NCBI RefSeq assembly: GCF_900343015.1
Contig: NZ_LR025108.1
Coordinates: 496,001 to 560,000, forward strand
Direction: 5' to 3'
DNA from: Arsenophonus endosymbiont of Aleurodicus dispersus
GTDB lineage: Bacteria > Pseudomonadota > Gammaproteobacteria > Enterobacterales > Enterobacteriaceae
Length of the DNA: 64,000 nt
Within the stretch, counting starts at the first letter, position 1; each line of letters begins with the position of its first letter. Position numbers and translations under genes: made by a program. Below, piece after piece: positions 45,243 to 54,675 of this stretch. The notes under the pieces were generated by a model. It was not told the DNA's origin, ran no database searches, and worked only from the letters and a program-made list of their open reading frames with translations.

Positions 45243-46232
45243 TTAATTATGGTAATAAAGTGAGTTTTGCCAGTTAATTAACTGAGATATCAATCTTAAT
45301 TCCTGATTCAATCCCATTACTGACATTAATTGATGACGGCAATTTTGCCATTCAGTAGCGCTTTTTAATAAGACTGAAACAGAACTTATAGCAGCTAATT
45401 TAGTTATTAATAATAACTGATCCCGGTTAACACAATAGTTACTTGATTGCAGTTGATATTTTACTGTATCTAACAACAGGCTTATTAGCCAGCTGATCCG
45501 ACCAGCAGCATCCTCCTGATCTAATTCAGGTAACCAGCTTAAAAGTCTCTTAGTTGATAAATGTTGCATTAATGATTGGCAAAATTTCTTTCTTTTTAGC
45601 CAATTCTCTGGCTGTAACAGTGTTAAAGCAGCTAGGGGTGCCCCAGCATTCAATTTTATTCCCGTTTCAATCTCAACTAGTGACAACGTTATTTTTTGTT
45701 TTTGTAACCAAGAAATAGTGGTTTTACGTTCCGGAACCGAAAGGTAATAATAAAAACATCTACTACGTAAAGTGGCTAGCAATATATCTGGATATCGTGA
45801 CTCTAGAAAAAAATAGGTATTGTCTGTTGGCTCTTCTAATGTTTTCAATAATGCGTTGCTGGCTGCTTCTGTTAATGCTTCAACTCTAGGAAACCAAACA
45901 ACTTTTGCTCCCCCTTGCTGTGCATGGCTAACTAACACTTCAGTTAAACAACGAATAATTTCAATACCTATCGTATTTTTACCTTTCTCAGTGTCAATTT
46001 TATGCCAATCTGGATGTGTACCAGCTAACATTAGTTGACAGCTATGACAATCACCACAGCTTTTCATAACCACCGGCTGTTGGCACATCAGCCAGCGGCT
46101 AATAGCATAAATGAGCGAATCACTTCCCATTCCAGCATTAGCATGTAATAGTAATGCATGATGTCCTTGCTTTTTCTGATGGAGAGCAATTATCTTCATG
46201 TATGCATTATTTAACCATGGATACCAGTTCAT
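45243..46232 (-). CDS. holB: DNA polymerase III delta-prime subunit
   Basis: Part of the clamp loader that places the beta clamp on primed DNA. Delta-prime is an AAA+ protein without ATPase activity, and the product here is consistent: HALLLHANAGMGSDSLIYAI replaces a strict Walker A. The zinc module CGDCHSCQLMLAGTHPDWH is at residues about 62-80, and the SRC motif is in LRSRCFYYYL. Length 329 against 334 in E. coli. It starts one base after the tmk stop, so the two are translationally linked. Confidence 0.95.
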   Translation of the reverse strand: MNWYPWLNNAYMKIIALHQKKQGHHALLLHANAGMGSDSLIYAISRWLMCQQPVVMKSCGDCHSCQLMLAGTHPDWHKIDTEKGKNTIGIEIIRCLTEVLVSHAQQGGAKVVWFPRVEALTEAASNALLKTLEEPTDNTYFFLESRYPDILLATLRSRCFYYYLSVPERKTTISWLQKQKITLSLVEIETGIKLNAGAPLAALTLLQPENWLKRKKFCQSLMQHLSTKRLLSWLPELDQEDAAGRISWLISLLLDTVKYQLQSSNYCVNRDQLLLITKLAAISSVSVLLKSATEWQNCRHQLMSVMGLNQELRLISQLINWQNSLYYHN

Positions 46233-46233
46233 T

Positions 46234-46869
46234 CTACTTGCCTTGAGCTGCCAACCAATTAGATAATGCCTGGTGAATATTTTTTTGCACCTCTTCTATT
46301 AATTGGTTAGCATTAATTGTTATGATTGTGTTATCCTCTGATGCCAATTCAAGATAGCGCTGACGAGTTCGTTTAAAAAAGTCTAATGACTCTTTTTCTA
46401 TCCGATCTAGTTTCCCGCGATCCCGCGCTCGTTGCAAGCCAAGAGCTGGTTCTATATCAAGATATAGTGTTATATCAGGTCGAAAATTATCCAGTATAGT
46501 ATTGCTTAATACCTGCATTAATTCTGCGGAAAATTCACGCCCTCCGCCTTGATATGCTTGTGATGATAGATCATGGCGATCACCAATTACTGTTCTTCCC
46601 TTTGCAAGAGCAGGTTTGATAACGTATTCAATTAATTGAATACGTGCAGCATAAAGCATGAGTAGCTCCGCTTTATCGGTGACTTTTTCCTCTGCAATAC
46701 CACACTTAATTAATTTACGCAATTTTTCTGCTAATGGTGTTCCTCCCGGCTCACGGGTGAAATCAATTTCCGTTATTCCTACATTAGTGAGTGTTTCTGC
46801 AACAGTTTTTATTGCAGTAGTTTTTCCTGCCCCTTCAAGACCTTCAATAACGATATAACAACTTTTCAT
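46234..46869 (-). CDS. tmk: Thymidylate kinase
   Basis: Phosphorylates dTMP to dTDP. The 211 residues match E. coli (213). The P-loop is [16 protein letters not shown] near residues 8-23, the DR motif is in [16 protein letters not shown], and the catalytic loop [19 protein letters not shown] and lid region [14 protein letters not shown] are conserved. The upstream gene is the mltG remnant, whose 3' end touches the tmk start, so transcription of tmk probably depends on an upstream promoter read through the dead gene. Confidence 0.96.
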   Translation of the reverse strand: MKSCYIVIEGLEGAGKTTAIKTVAETLTNVGITEIDFTREPGGTPLAEKLRKLIKCGIAEEKVTDKAELLMLYAARIQLIEYVIKPALAKGRTVIGDRHDLSSQAYQGGGREFSAELMQVLSNTILDNFRPDITLYLDIEPALGLQRARDRGKLDRIEKESLDFFKRTRQRYLELASEDNTIITINANQLIEEVQKNIHQALSNWLAAQGK

Positions 46870-47225
46870 TTATTTTTACCATTATCTGTTGCAACAAAAT
46901 AAAGCTAATTGTTTTTATCTGGATTAGCCTAGGTTTTAACTGAAGCAAGCAATTAGTGAAGGTGGCAACTTAAAAATTAAATAAGGGTTATAAGGATTAA
47001 TATTATCTAAATCACTATGATAAAGCACCAACTATATTTATTACCTAAACAATATATAACAACAGAATCAGTTTGCAACCTTATTTTTTCTTTAAAGGAT
47101 TATAATCCCTAATCGCCCTGTGCCTTTTGGTAAAGTAAAAATAATTGTTTCATCAATATTAGCGAAATTTGGTATCTTACAGTAAAATATATAGCTATTA
47201 CAGCTACTTAACATTACATTAATAA
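46866..47225 (-). pseudogene. mltG: mltG (yceG) remnant, lytic transglycosylase
   Basis: MltG cleaves nascent peptidoglycan strands. Minus-strand matches: IDETIIFTLPKGTGRLG (E. coli [20 protein letters not shown]), then directly LQTDSVVIYCLGNKY (LQTDPTVIYGMGERYNGK), DNINPYNPYLIFKLPPSLIA ([20 protein letters not shown]) and [11 protein letters not shown] (YLYFVADGKGGH). About 140 codons between the first two blocks, including the catalytic Glu region, are deleted, and frames shift. Position between pabC and tmk is ancestral. Confidence 0.9.
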
Positions 47226-47321
47226 AAAAATAATTAATCACAAGATTAGTCTTGCATACTTTATTTAATACTTGTTTCTTAATCTTACACGATAAAAATT
47301 AATCTAATATTAATCATAAAA

Positions 47322-48179
47322 TTAATTTAACTTCAAACAATATGGCAAAAGAAAATTGAATAATTCACGAGAATTATAATGCCATACTGGTTGCTTTAGC
47401 TGAGTTAAAATACGGTTAACCGATAATATGGGCATTAAGGCATTAGTAATGATCACCTCATCGCTATGCTCTAATATATTTGGATTGGAGCTTATATAGA
47501 AAAGTTCATAATGATTATCAGATAAACTTGCAATAACCTGTTTGCGCATTACACCTTTAACACCAGCGTTATTTAAATTTGGCGTATAAATTTTTTTTCC
47601 TTTACGCAAAAAAATATTTGCCGCACAGCAGCCAATCAATATACCATTAGTATCCGTCACAATAGCTTCATCAACATTGCATGATTCAATTTGCTGTTTT
47701 ATCAATATTTGCTCTAAACGATTTAAATGTTTAATGCCAGCTAAATAACAGTTATTATTTATAGGTATTTTACTAAAAATTAAATCAATACCAGTTTGCC
47801 TTTGATTTAGATAAATATCTGGGTAATCAGTTAATGAAATAATGATTGTTGCTTTGTTTAGGCCAGCTATGCTATGCCCTCGGCCACCTTCACCACGACT
47901 AATAATAACTTTTATAACCGCTAAATCATTTTTATTCAATTGTGCTATCTGATTTATATCAGATGCCAATTTATGCCAATCTGGTGTAGGTAAAAGTAGC
48001 TGTTTAACCCCCTTTTGTAATCTATAAATGTGATGCGATAATAAGGTTGGTTGTTGTCCAACTACACGTATTGTTGTAAAACAGCCATCACCAAATTGAA
48101 CAGCTCTATCCATTACCGAAATATTATTTCGTTGTTCACCATTAATCCAACATATACATCGCGTTAACGTGTTAATCAA
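47322..48179 (-). CDS. pabC: Aminodeoxychorismate lyase
   Basis: PLP enzyme of fold type IV that releases pyruvate from aminodeoxychorismate to give p-aminobenzoate for folate. The 285 residues compare with 269 in E. coli. DRAVQFGDGCFTTIRV near residue 24 and the PLP lysine in LAGIKHLNRLEQI near residue 145 are conserved, as is EAIVTDTNGILIGCCAANIF. The N-terminus MINTLTRCICWINGEQ is somewhat longer than usual. It is downstream of fabF across a weakened terminator. Confidence 0.93.
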   Translation of the reverse strand: MINTLTRCICWINGEQRNNISVMDRAVQFGDGCFTTIRVVGQQPTLLSHHIYRLQKGVKQLLLPTPDWHKLASDINQIAQLNKNDLAVIKVIISRGEGGRGHSIAGLNKATIIISLTDYPDIYLNQRQTGIDLIFSKIPINNNCYLAGIKHLNRLEQILIKQQIESCNVDEAIVTDTNGILIGCCAANIFLRKGKKIYTPNLNNAGVKGVMRKQVIASLSDNHYELFYISSNPNILEHSDEVIITNALMPILSVNRILTQLKQPVWHYNSRELFNFLLPYCLKLN

Positions 48180-48237
48180 ATTGAATACCTACTATTTATC
48201 GCTACAGTTTATTGTAAGTTTATTATTTATATTAATA

Positions 48238-48260
48238 CTCAACTTAGTTGAGGCTTTTTT
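48238..48260 (+). terminator. Half-eroded bidirectional terminator between fabF and pabC
   Basis: Stem ctcaac / gttgag with a 3-base loop. In the plus direction it is followed by a run of six T. In the direction of fabF and pabC transcription (minus strand) the T tail has eroded to tattaat, so attenuation after fabF is probably reduced. Confidence 0.5.
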
Positions 48261-48275
48261 ATAAAAAATTATTAA

Positions 48276-49535
48276 TTAGTTGACTTTACGAAAAATAATC
48301 GTACCATTCGTCCCGCCAAAGCCAAAAGAATTGCATAATGCGTACAGCATATTTTTCACTCTACGTCTTTTTTTTGGTACAAAATCTAGTCGTCCTGTCT
48401 TTACTAATTTGTCTAATTCACTATCTAGATTTTCTAGATTAATTGTTGGAGGAATTATTTGATCTCTTAATGATAAAATTGTAAATATAGATTCAATTGC
48501 TCCTGCTGCTCCTAATAAATGACCAGTCATTGATTTAGTCGAGCTAACCAATATTTTATCTTCATAAATCGAGGCTACTGCTCGTGCCTCAGCAATATCT
48601 CCTGCCGGTGTTGATGTCCCATGAGCATTAATGTAACCTACTTTTTTTGCGTCTATACCTGCATCATGTAATGCATTTATCATTGCAAGTGCTGCACCTT
48701 CCCCATTCTTTGGGGGTGACGTCATATGATATGCATCACTACTCATACCAAAACCAGCAAATTCAGCATAAATTTTAGCTCCTCTAGCTTTAGCATGTTC
48801 ATACTCTTCTAGCACTAAAATACCAGCACCATCCCCTAATACAAAACCATCTCTCTCCTGATCCCAAGGGCGGCTTGCTCGCTCAGGTTCATCATTACGT
48901 CTTGATAAGGCTTTGAGAGAACCAAATCCTGCAATACCTAAAAAGGTACTTGCTTTTTCGGCGCCGCCAGCCAGCATGATATCCGCATCACCATAAGCAA
49001 TAATACGTGCTGCATGACCAATGTTATGCACACCTGAAGTACAAGCGGTAGCAATAGATATTGTTGGGCCTTTAAAGCCATAAATAATACTTAAGTGTCC
49101 AGCAACCATATTAATAATAGTTGAAGGCACAAAAAAAGGACTTACTTTACGCGGGCCATTAGTAAGTAAAGCCTCACAGTTTTTTTGAATTAGGCCTAAT
49201 CCGCCAATGCCAGAGCCAATTGCTGCGCCAACGCGCCGCGAATTTTTCTCTGTGATTTCTATACCTGCATCTTCGATAGATTGTTTACCTGCAGCAAGTC
49301 CATATTGGATAAATAGATCCATTTTGCGCGCATCTTTGGCCGAAATACTATAATCGTCATGATTAAAATCTTTAACTAGACCGGCAAACTTGGTTGTATG
49401 GTTTTCAGTGTTAAAATGTTCTATAAGGCTAATGCCACTCTGTCCAGCACATACAGCATTCCAAGATGATTCAACTGTGTTGCCAACAGGAGATAACATG
49501 CCCAGTCCAGTCACAACTACTCGACGTTTAGACAC
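48276..49535 (-). CDS. fabF: 3-oxoacyl-ACP synthase II
   Basis: Condensing enzyme (KAS II) elongating acyl-ACP with malonyl-ACP. Catalytic Cys in [20 protein letters not shown], first His in [13 protein letters not shown], and second His in [19 protein letters not shown]. The frame is open to an upstream ATG at 49550, but that ATG lies before the gaggat ribosome site. A GTG at 49535 (then [17 protein letters not shown]) has correct spacing and is the start used in E. coli. This gives 419 residues against 413; a few extra residues lie near [18 protein letters not shown]. It follows acpP by 90 bases. Confidence 0.96.
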   Translation of the reverse strand: MSKRRVVVTGLGMLSPVGNTVESSWNAVCAGQSGISLIEHFNTENHTTKFAGLVKDFNHDDYSISAKDARKMDLFIQYGLAAGKQSIEDAGIEITEKNSRRVGAAIGSGIGGLGLIQKNCEALLTNGPRKVSPFFVPSTIINMVAGHLSIIYGFKGPTISIATACTSGVHNIGHAARIIAYGDADIMLAGGAEKASTFLGIAGFGSLKALSRRNDEPERASRPWDQERDGFVLGDGAGILVLEEYEHAKARGAKIYAEFAGFGMSSDAYHMTSPPKNGEGAALAMINALHDAGIDAKKVGYINAHGTSTPAGDIAEARAVASIYEDKILVSSTKSMTGHLLGAAGAIESIFTILSLRDQIIPPTINLENLDSELDKLVKTGRLDFVPKKRRRVKNMLYALCNSFGFGGTNGTIIFRKVN

Positions 49536-49625
49536 GTATATCCTCCACAAAAAGGAATAAGTTGAAACTATAGGCTGCCAATTGCCCGCCTGTGTATAAA
49601 AGCTCTTTATAATTAAATTTACGGC

Positions 49626-49892
49626 TTATGAGCTATGGCTATGAATATAATCAATAGCTGCTTGCACTGTCGTGATTTTTTCTGCTTCTTCATCAGGAAT
49701 TTCGGTATCAAACTCTTCTTCTAATGCCATTACTAGTTCAACAGTGTCAAGAGAATCGGCCCCTAAATCCTCAACAAATGAAGAATTATTTACAACTTCA
49801 TCTTCTTTAACACCTAACTGTTCAGCAATTATTTTCTTCACACGTTTTTCAATATCGTTGTCGTTATCAACACGTTGGTCTTTATTGCTCAT
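49626..49892 (-). CDS. acpP: Acyl carrier protein
   Basis: Carries growing acyl chains on a 4'-phosphopantetheine arm. The prosthetic-group serine is in [19 protein letters not shown], identical to E. coli, and the following [20 protein letters not shown] is also identical. The product is 88 residues rather than 78: an extra [13 protein letters not shown] precedes [14 protein letters not shown], whereas E. coli starts MSTIEERVKKI. No ATG, GTG or TTG codon sits nearer the conserved part, and a taggaa ribosome site lies before the ATG used, so the extension looks real. Confidence 0.97.
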   Translation of the reverse strand: MSNKDQRVDNDNDIEKRVKKIIAEQLGVKEDEVVNNSSFVEDLGADSLDTVELVMALEEEFDTEIPDEEAEKITTVQAAIDYIHSHSS

Positions 49893-50029
49893 ACTATTTT
49901 AATTCCTATTAAAACTCGCTTTCACGATAGTTTTGTATACAGGACGCCACCCAATCCTGGCTATGCTAACCTTATTTAGCACCATTATATGCTATTTTAG
50001 CATTAACCATGCAAATGATTCATGGATTT

Positions 50030-50764
50030 TTAACTCATACACATGCCACCGTTGACATGTAATGTTTCACCGGTGATGTAAGCAGCTTCATCAGAGGATA
50101 AGAATGCTACAGCACTGGCAATTTCTTTTGCATCACCTAGACGCCCTACCGGAACATTAGCTAATATGCTTGCTTGTTGTTCATCTGTCAATGCTCGAGT
50201 CATATCGGTTTCTATGAACCCGGGTGAAATAACATTTACCGTAATACCACGTGTAGCGACTTCACGCGCTAATGATTTACTAAAAGCGATAACACCGGCT
50301 TTAGCTGCGGCATAATTTGCCTGTCCAGCATTACCCAATGTACCTATAACTGAACCAATAGAGATAATGCGACCATAACGTTTTTTCACCATTGAACGCA
50401 TTATAGCTTTGGATAGACTAAATATAGAAGTTAAGTTTGTATCAATAACTCTATTCCACTCTTCTTTTTTCATTCGCAGCAAGAGATTATCACTAGTAAT
50501 ACCTGCATTATTGACTAAAATATCAATTTCACCAACTTCTTTACGAATTTTAGATAGAGTACTCTCAATAGATTTAGTGTCAGTTACATTCAATATATAA
50601 CCTTTATTTTTATTACCAAGATAGCCACTAATCACCTCGGTACCTTCTTTGCTTGTAGCAGTACCAACTACTTGAGCACCACGTTCAGCGAACATTTCAG
50701 TAATTGAGCGCCCGATACCACGACTTGCCCCAGTTACCAAGGCTATTTTTCCATCAAAACTCAT
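50030..50764 (-). CDS. fabG: 3-oxoacyl-ACP reductase FabG
   Basis: NADPH-dependent short-chain dehydrogenase reducing 3-oxoacyl-ACP in each elongation cycle. The 244 residues equal E. coli. Cofactor motif TGASRGIG at residues 12-19, NNAGIT near residue 86, catalytic Ser and YxxxK in SIGSVIGTLGNAGQANYAAA followed by KAG near residues 138-155, and C-terminal AAYITGETLHVNGGM. It lies 7 bases downstream of fabD in the fab operon. Confidence 0.97.
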   Translation of the reverse strand: MSFDGKIALVTGASRGIGRSITEMFAERGAQVVGTATSKEGTEVISGYLGNKNKGYILNVTDTKSIESTLSKIRKEVGEIDILVNNAGITSDNLLLRMKKEEWNRVIDTNLTSIFSLSKAIMRSMVKKRYGRIISIGSVIGTLGNAGQANYAAAKAGVIAFSKSLAREVATRGITVNVISPGFIETDMTRALTDEQQASILANVPVGRLGDAKEIASAVAFLSSDEAAYITGETLHVNGGMCMS

Positions 50765-50771
50765 TTTTTTC

Positions 50772-51704
50772 TCAATTATTTATCAACGCAGTAATTAATG
50801 ATTTAGTATCATTAATTGCTGCTGAATTAATCGTACTCACAATGCGCTTATTTAACCCAGTTAATACTTGGCCTGGCCCTATTTCTAATAGTTGCACGAT
50901 CCCTTGCTTAGCAATGAATTCGATTGTTTCCACCCAGCGTACAGGCTTGTACAGCTGCTTGATTAAAGCATGCCGAATACTCTCTACTGAATTTTCGATT
51001 TTAACATCTACATTATTTACAACAGCAATATTAGGCTTATTAAATACAACTGCTTCTAATACTTGTGCTAATTTTTTAGCTGCTGGTTGCATCAATGCAC
51101 AATGTGAAGGTACACTGACAGCCAACGGTAAAGTAAGTTTTGCACCAGTAGCCTTACATAAGGCTACTGCTCTCTTAACAGCATTCTTTTCACCAGCAAT
51201 AACAATCTGCCCTGGTGAATTAAAATTAACTGCAGAAACTATTTGTCCTTGTGCAGCTTGCTGGCATGATGCTAATACTGATTGATTATCTAACCCAATA
51301 ATTGCGTACATAGCACCTATCCCTGCTGGCACAGCCTCTTGCATAAATTTCCCGCGTAGTTCTACTAATTTAACCGCAGATTTAAAATCGATAACATCGG
51401 CACAGACCAATGCAGAATATTCACCTAAACTATGGCCTGCCATTAGTTTAGGAATTTTTCCTTTGTTTTCCTTCCATACTCGAAAAATTGCTACAGATGC
51501 AGATAAAAGTGCTGGCTGCGTTTTCCAAGTTTTATTTAATTCCTCTTCGGAGCCATTTTGGATCAAATCCCATAAACTATATCCTAAGACATTAGAAGAT
51601 TCCTCAAATGTTTCTTCTACTACTGCAAACTCTTTTGCTAGATTAGCTAACATGCCCATAAATTGAGAACCTTGGCCAGGAAAGATCATTGCAAAGTTAG
51701 ACAT
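50772..51704 (-). CDS. fabD: Malonyl-CoA-ACP transacylase
   Basis: Transfers malonyl from CoA to ACP. The 310 residues match E. coli (309). PGQGSQFMGML lies at residues 9-19, the nucleophile is in MAGHSLGEYSALVCADVI near residue 92, Arg in LRGKFMQEAVP near 117 and His in VSVPSHCALMQPAA near 201. It lies 19 bases downstream of fabH. Confidence 0.97.
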   Translation of the reverse strand: MSNFAMIFPGQGSQFMGMLANLAKEFAVVEETFEESSNVLGYSLWDLIQNGSEEELNKTWKTQPALLSASVAIFRVWKENKGKIPKLMAGHSLGEYSALVCADVIDFKSAVKLVELRGKFMQEAVPAGIGAMYAIIGLDNQSVLASCQQAAQGQIVSAVNFNSPGQIVIAGEKNAVKRAVALCKATGAKLTLPLAVSVPSHCALMQPAAKKLAQVLEAVVFNKPNIAVVNNVDVKIENSVESIRHALIKQLYKPVRWVETIEFIAKQGIVQLLEIGPGQVLTGLNKRIVSTINSAAINDTKSLITALINN

Positions 51705-51723
51705 TGTTATTTTCCTGTATAAT

Positions 51724-52677
51724 TTAAAAACGGATCAGCGCTGAACCCCAAGTAAAACCGCCACCAAATGCTTCAAGCAATACTATTTGCCCTCGCTGTA
51801 TTCGGCCATCTCTAACTGCTTCATCAAAAGCAGTAGGTACTGAAGCTGCTGAAGTATTACCGTGTCTATCCAGGGTAATAACAACTTTATTAATTGGCAT
51901 AGCCAGTTTTTTTGCGGTTGCTTGAATAATACGTAAATTAGCTTGATGAGGCACTAACCAATCTAATTCTGATTTATCTAGTGCATTTTTTTCTAATGTT
52001 TCATCCACAATATTAGCTAATTCATTTACGGCGATCTTAAAAACCTCATTACCAGCCATTGTGACATAAGTTGGCTCTAAGTATTTACGATGCTCTTGAT
52101 GGCGTAAAGTTAATAAATCACCATAATTACCATTAGCATGTAAATGTGTTGATAAAATTCCTGGCGCTTTTGAACAACCGACTACGATTGCACCAGCAGC
52201 ATCACCAAATAAAATAAGTGTACTCCGATCATTTGGATCTAAGACTCTAGATAATACATCAGAACCAATAATTAATGCCTTCTTCGCCATACCAGTTCTA
52301 ATAAATTGATCACTAATACTTAATGCATAAGTGAAGCCAGCACATGCAGCAGCAACATCAAATGCTGCACAAATTTTAATGCCCAATATTTGCTGAATTT
52401 GGCACGCGGCACTGGGAAAAGCGTGGGTAGAAGAAGTCGTTGCTACAATAATTAAATCAATTGCATTAGCTGCAATGCCAGCCATTGCTAAAGCTTTTTG
52501 CGAAGCGCTAGCACCCATTGTAGATACGTCATCTTCGATTGTGGCAATGCGGCGTTCTTTAATCCCTGTTCTGGTAGTTATCCATTCATCAGAAGTATCT
52601 ACCATTTTTTCTAAATCAGCATTCGTACGAATCTGTACAGGCAAATAACTGCCAGTACCTAAGATTTTTGTATACAT
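51724..52677 (-). CDS. fabH: 3-oxoacyl-ACP synthase III
   Basis: Initiating condensing enzyme that joins acetyl-CoA and malonyl-ACP. The 317 residues match E. coli. The catalytic triad is visible: Cys in [20 protein letters not shown] near residue 112, His in [19 protein letters not shown] near 244 and Asn in [18 protein letters not shown] near 274. It begins 6 bases after the end of the plsX remnant. In the absence of working plsX it is now the first functional gene of the fab run after rpmF. Confidence 0.97.
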   Translation of the reverse strand: MYTKILGTGSYLPVQIRTNADLEKMVDTSDEWITTRTGIKERRIATIEDDVSTMGASASQKALAMAGIAANAIDLIIVATTSSTHAFPSAACQIQQILGIKICAAFDVAAACAGFTYALSISDQFIRTGMAKKALIIGSDVLSRVLDPNDRSTLILFGDAAGAIVVGCSKAPGILSTHLHANGNYGDLLTLRHQEHRKYLEPTYVTMAGNEVFKIAVNELANIVDETLEKNALDKSELDWLVPHQANLRIIQATAKKLAMPINKVVITLDRHGNTSAASVPTAFDEAVRDGRIQRGQIVLLEAFGGGFTWGSALIRF

Positions 52678-52683
52678 TTTGCT

Positions 52684-53490
52684 CTAATCACTCTTGGGTA
52701 GTAAGGTATTCAAGCTAGTTGAAATTCTATCAGGAATTTGCTTTTCTACCTTCTGAATCGTCTGTTCAATTGCAGCTTTAAATGCTTTTAGGTTTGCCGC
52801 TCCATAACTTTTAATTACCATGCCATTAATTACAATGCCATGTAATCCTAGAATTGAATCACCATGATATGGATCAGGATCCAAGTGCCCAAAACGGATT
52901 GAGATATTTTTCTGTAACTACGGTTTAATCAACTTTATCATCCATGATGTCAGAACTTTCATTTTTGTTAACTTGGCATTACTTGTGAAATAGTCATAAA
53001 TAAATATATTAGCTTTTATCACGTCAAATTGTACTAGCAAACTATATCATTTAACATTAGCGCCTAAATCAGGTATAACGGTTTTATCATATTTTTGATT
53101 TAGCAAAATCATTATCAATGATGTTTTTCAAAACTATTTATTTTTGCAACATAATTATTGCTAACCCAATAAGTACACCAATATTTCCAGCACTAATACA
53201 TGCTTGAGACTGACCAGAACTAACTAATTATCAAACAATCTACGTTGAATAGTCTTTAATTTGCTTACTTATAATGGCTTAATGTCATTAGTAATAGCAT
53301 TCTTAGCAGAAATAGCTGTTCTGCACGCAGATAGATCTGCAATTGATAAGTTTAAAATTTTGGGAATACTGACCAGTTAATAATTTTAACTGTTGGTTAC
53401 AAAGGAGTGCCTGCAATGCAGGCAGGTACATTAACATAGGGTGTGCATCGTACCTTGTATAAGGTTAAATTAGCCAAGGCATTAATAATT
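52684..53490 (-). pseudogene. plsX: plsX remnant (phosphate acyltransferase)
   Basis: PlsX makes acyl-phosphate from acyl-ACP for phospholipid synthesis. Nearly the whole gene is traceable on the minus strand: YLPALQALLCNQQLKLL, SSGQSQACISAGNIGVLIGL, KTVIPDLGANVK, stop, YSLLVQF, LQKNISIRFGHLDPDPYHGD and the open C-terminal 66 codons ending LLPKSD. They match E. coli [58 protein letters not shown] and [20 protein letters not shown]. Stops and frameshifts inactivate it. The open 3' end could still be transcribed with fabH. Confidence 0.92.
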
Positions 53491-53508
53491 TAATAATTAA
53501 CACAACAA

Positions 53509-53679
53509 CTATTTATTAAAAAAGTTACGGCCAAGATAATAGCCATTAGAAGTCATATGATGACGCAAATGAGTTTCACCAGAAGTTTTATCTACTGATA
53601 CTTCGGCATTTTTCAATGTATCATGTAATCGACGCATACCTCGTTTAGAACGAGTAGGTTTATTTTTTTGTACGGCCAT
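53509..53679 (-). CDS. rpmF: 50S ribosomal protein L32
   Basis: Small ribosomal protein of 56 residues, E. coli 57. The sequence is [20 protein letters not shown], then [20 protein letters not shown] and [16 protein letters not shown]. The MAVQ start at 53679 has an aggag ribosome site at good spacing; an ATG two codons upstream is too close to it. It lies between the yceD and plsX remnants, so it is the only surviving gene of the yceD-rpmF-plsX trio. Confidence 0.95.
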   Translation of the reverse strand: MAVQKNKPTRSKRGMRRLHDTLKNAEVSVDKTSGETHLRHHMTSNGYYLGRNFFNK

Positions 53680-53691
53680 TGCCATTACTCC

Positions 53692-54024
53692 TTAAGTATT
53701 TTTTTTAAAATTAACTAAAATGGCAAATGCATTTGTATTTTTTCCTCGTTAGATAACTAACCAAAAACACATCCAGAGTTATGAAACTAGATTACTGGCA
53801 AAGAGATAATTATTTCATTTTTAATCATTACTAGCAAATCTATTTTACTAAATTTATCACTAGTAATTTGCTCATCTTCTTCTGGTAAGAATGACAGGAC
53901 CAAAAGAATAAGTTACATGAATATTATGGTGGTTAATAATTTTACCATGATGTTCACATTTTAATGTGACATAGGCACCATAGTAGCCCTTTATAACAAC
54001 TAAGGGTAATTTAACTTTTTGTAT
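53692..54024 (-). pseudogene. yceD: yceD remnant (DUF177) with lost start codon
   Basis: YceD is a DUF177 protein, linked in the family to 23S rRNA metabolism. The minus strand reads IQKVKLPLVV where E. coli has MQKVKLPLTL: the ATG has become ATA at 54022-54024. Then YYGAYVTLKCEHHGKIINHH and VTYSFGPV (E. coli KVTVTLECQRCGKPFTHQ and TYCFSPVRSDE), and, after a frameshift, FSKIDLLVMIKNEIIISLPV and NAFAILVNFKK. An internal deletion, a frameshift and stops are present. It is directly upstream of rpmF. Confidence 0.9.
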
Positions 54025-54675
54025 AAGGCGCTTTGTATAAAGCGCTTATTTTATATTTGTAATGAGATATAGTCAAAGAAAAATCTTGCTTTTCCTCTTT
54101 TTTACCAAAATTGGCGATTAAATATTAATTTAGTTTTAAATATCTCATATCATTTGACTATCTATTTTAGATATTTGATGAAATCAATTTTATTGACCTC
54201 TATGTCATCTTCATGCAATCAACTATTGCCAAAGTTAGCATTAATTAATGAATCTACAACTTTTCTTGTTACTAGCTTAGTTTTTTGAAAAAGCAAAATA
54301 ATTAGTTACTAAATATCCTACATATTCATAATAAAGCAACCAAGCATATAGTAAATACCGTAAAATACAATGCTAAATTTGAAACTTTTACTGTTGATAT
54401 TTAATGGATATATAAATTAATTAAAAATTATCTAATAAGCACTAAAGAAGATCATTATCAATGCGTGATAGTTTTGATGTCAGAATGTTGATGTATAATA
54501 TTATTAAAACAACTTATTGGACGATATCAAAATGCTTTAGGTTGCTAAATTTAATTTTTAAAATCAATATGTTAAGCGTTGATAACACCAATCTGTAAAA
54601 TTAATTATCTCATTACATATATAAATAAAACTAGTTGATAATTCAACTTGATTTGCATATTTAATTGGCAATGTA
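54025..54675. other. Spacer between yceD remnant and rluC
   Basis: yceF (maf-like pyrophosphatase) lies here in E. coli; I found no match. A perfect 7-base hairpin (gcgcttt / aaagcgc, 4-base loop) lies at 54028-54045 just before the lost yceD start and may belong to the old promoter or leader of the yceD-rpmF-fab operon. Confidence 0.4.

Noticed and set aside
46300-46870. Antisense open frames over tmk, holB, acpP, fabD and fabG
   Set aside because: They are frames opposite conserved genes with normal coding alignment; none has an independent homologue that I know.
52684-52884. A functional 66-residue protein next to fabH
   Set aside because: It is the C-terminal end of PlsX; the upstream part of the gene is recognisable but broken by stops.
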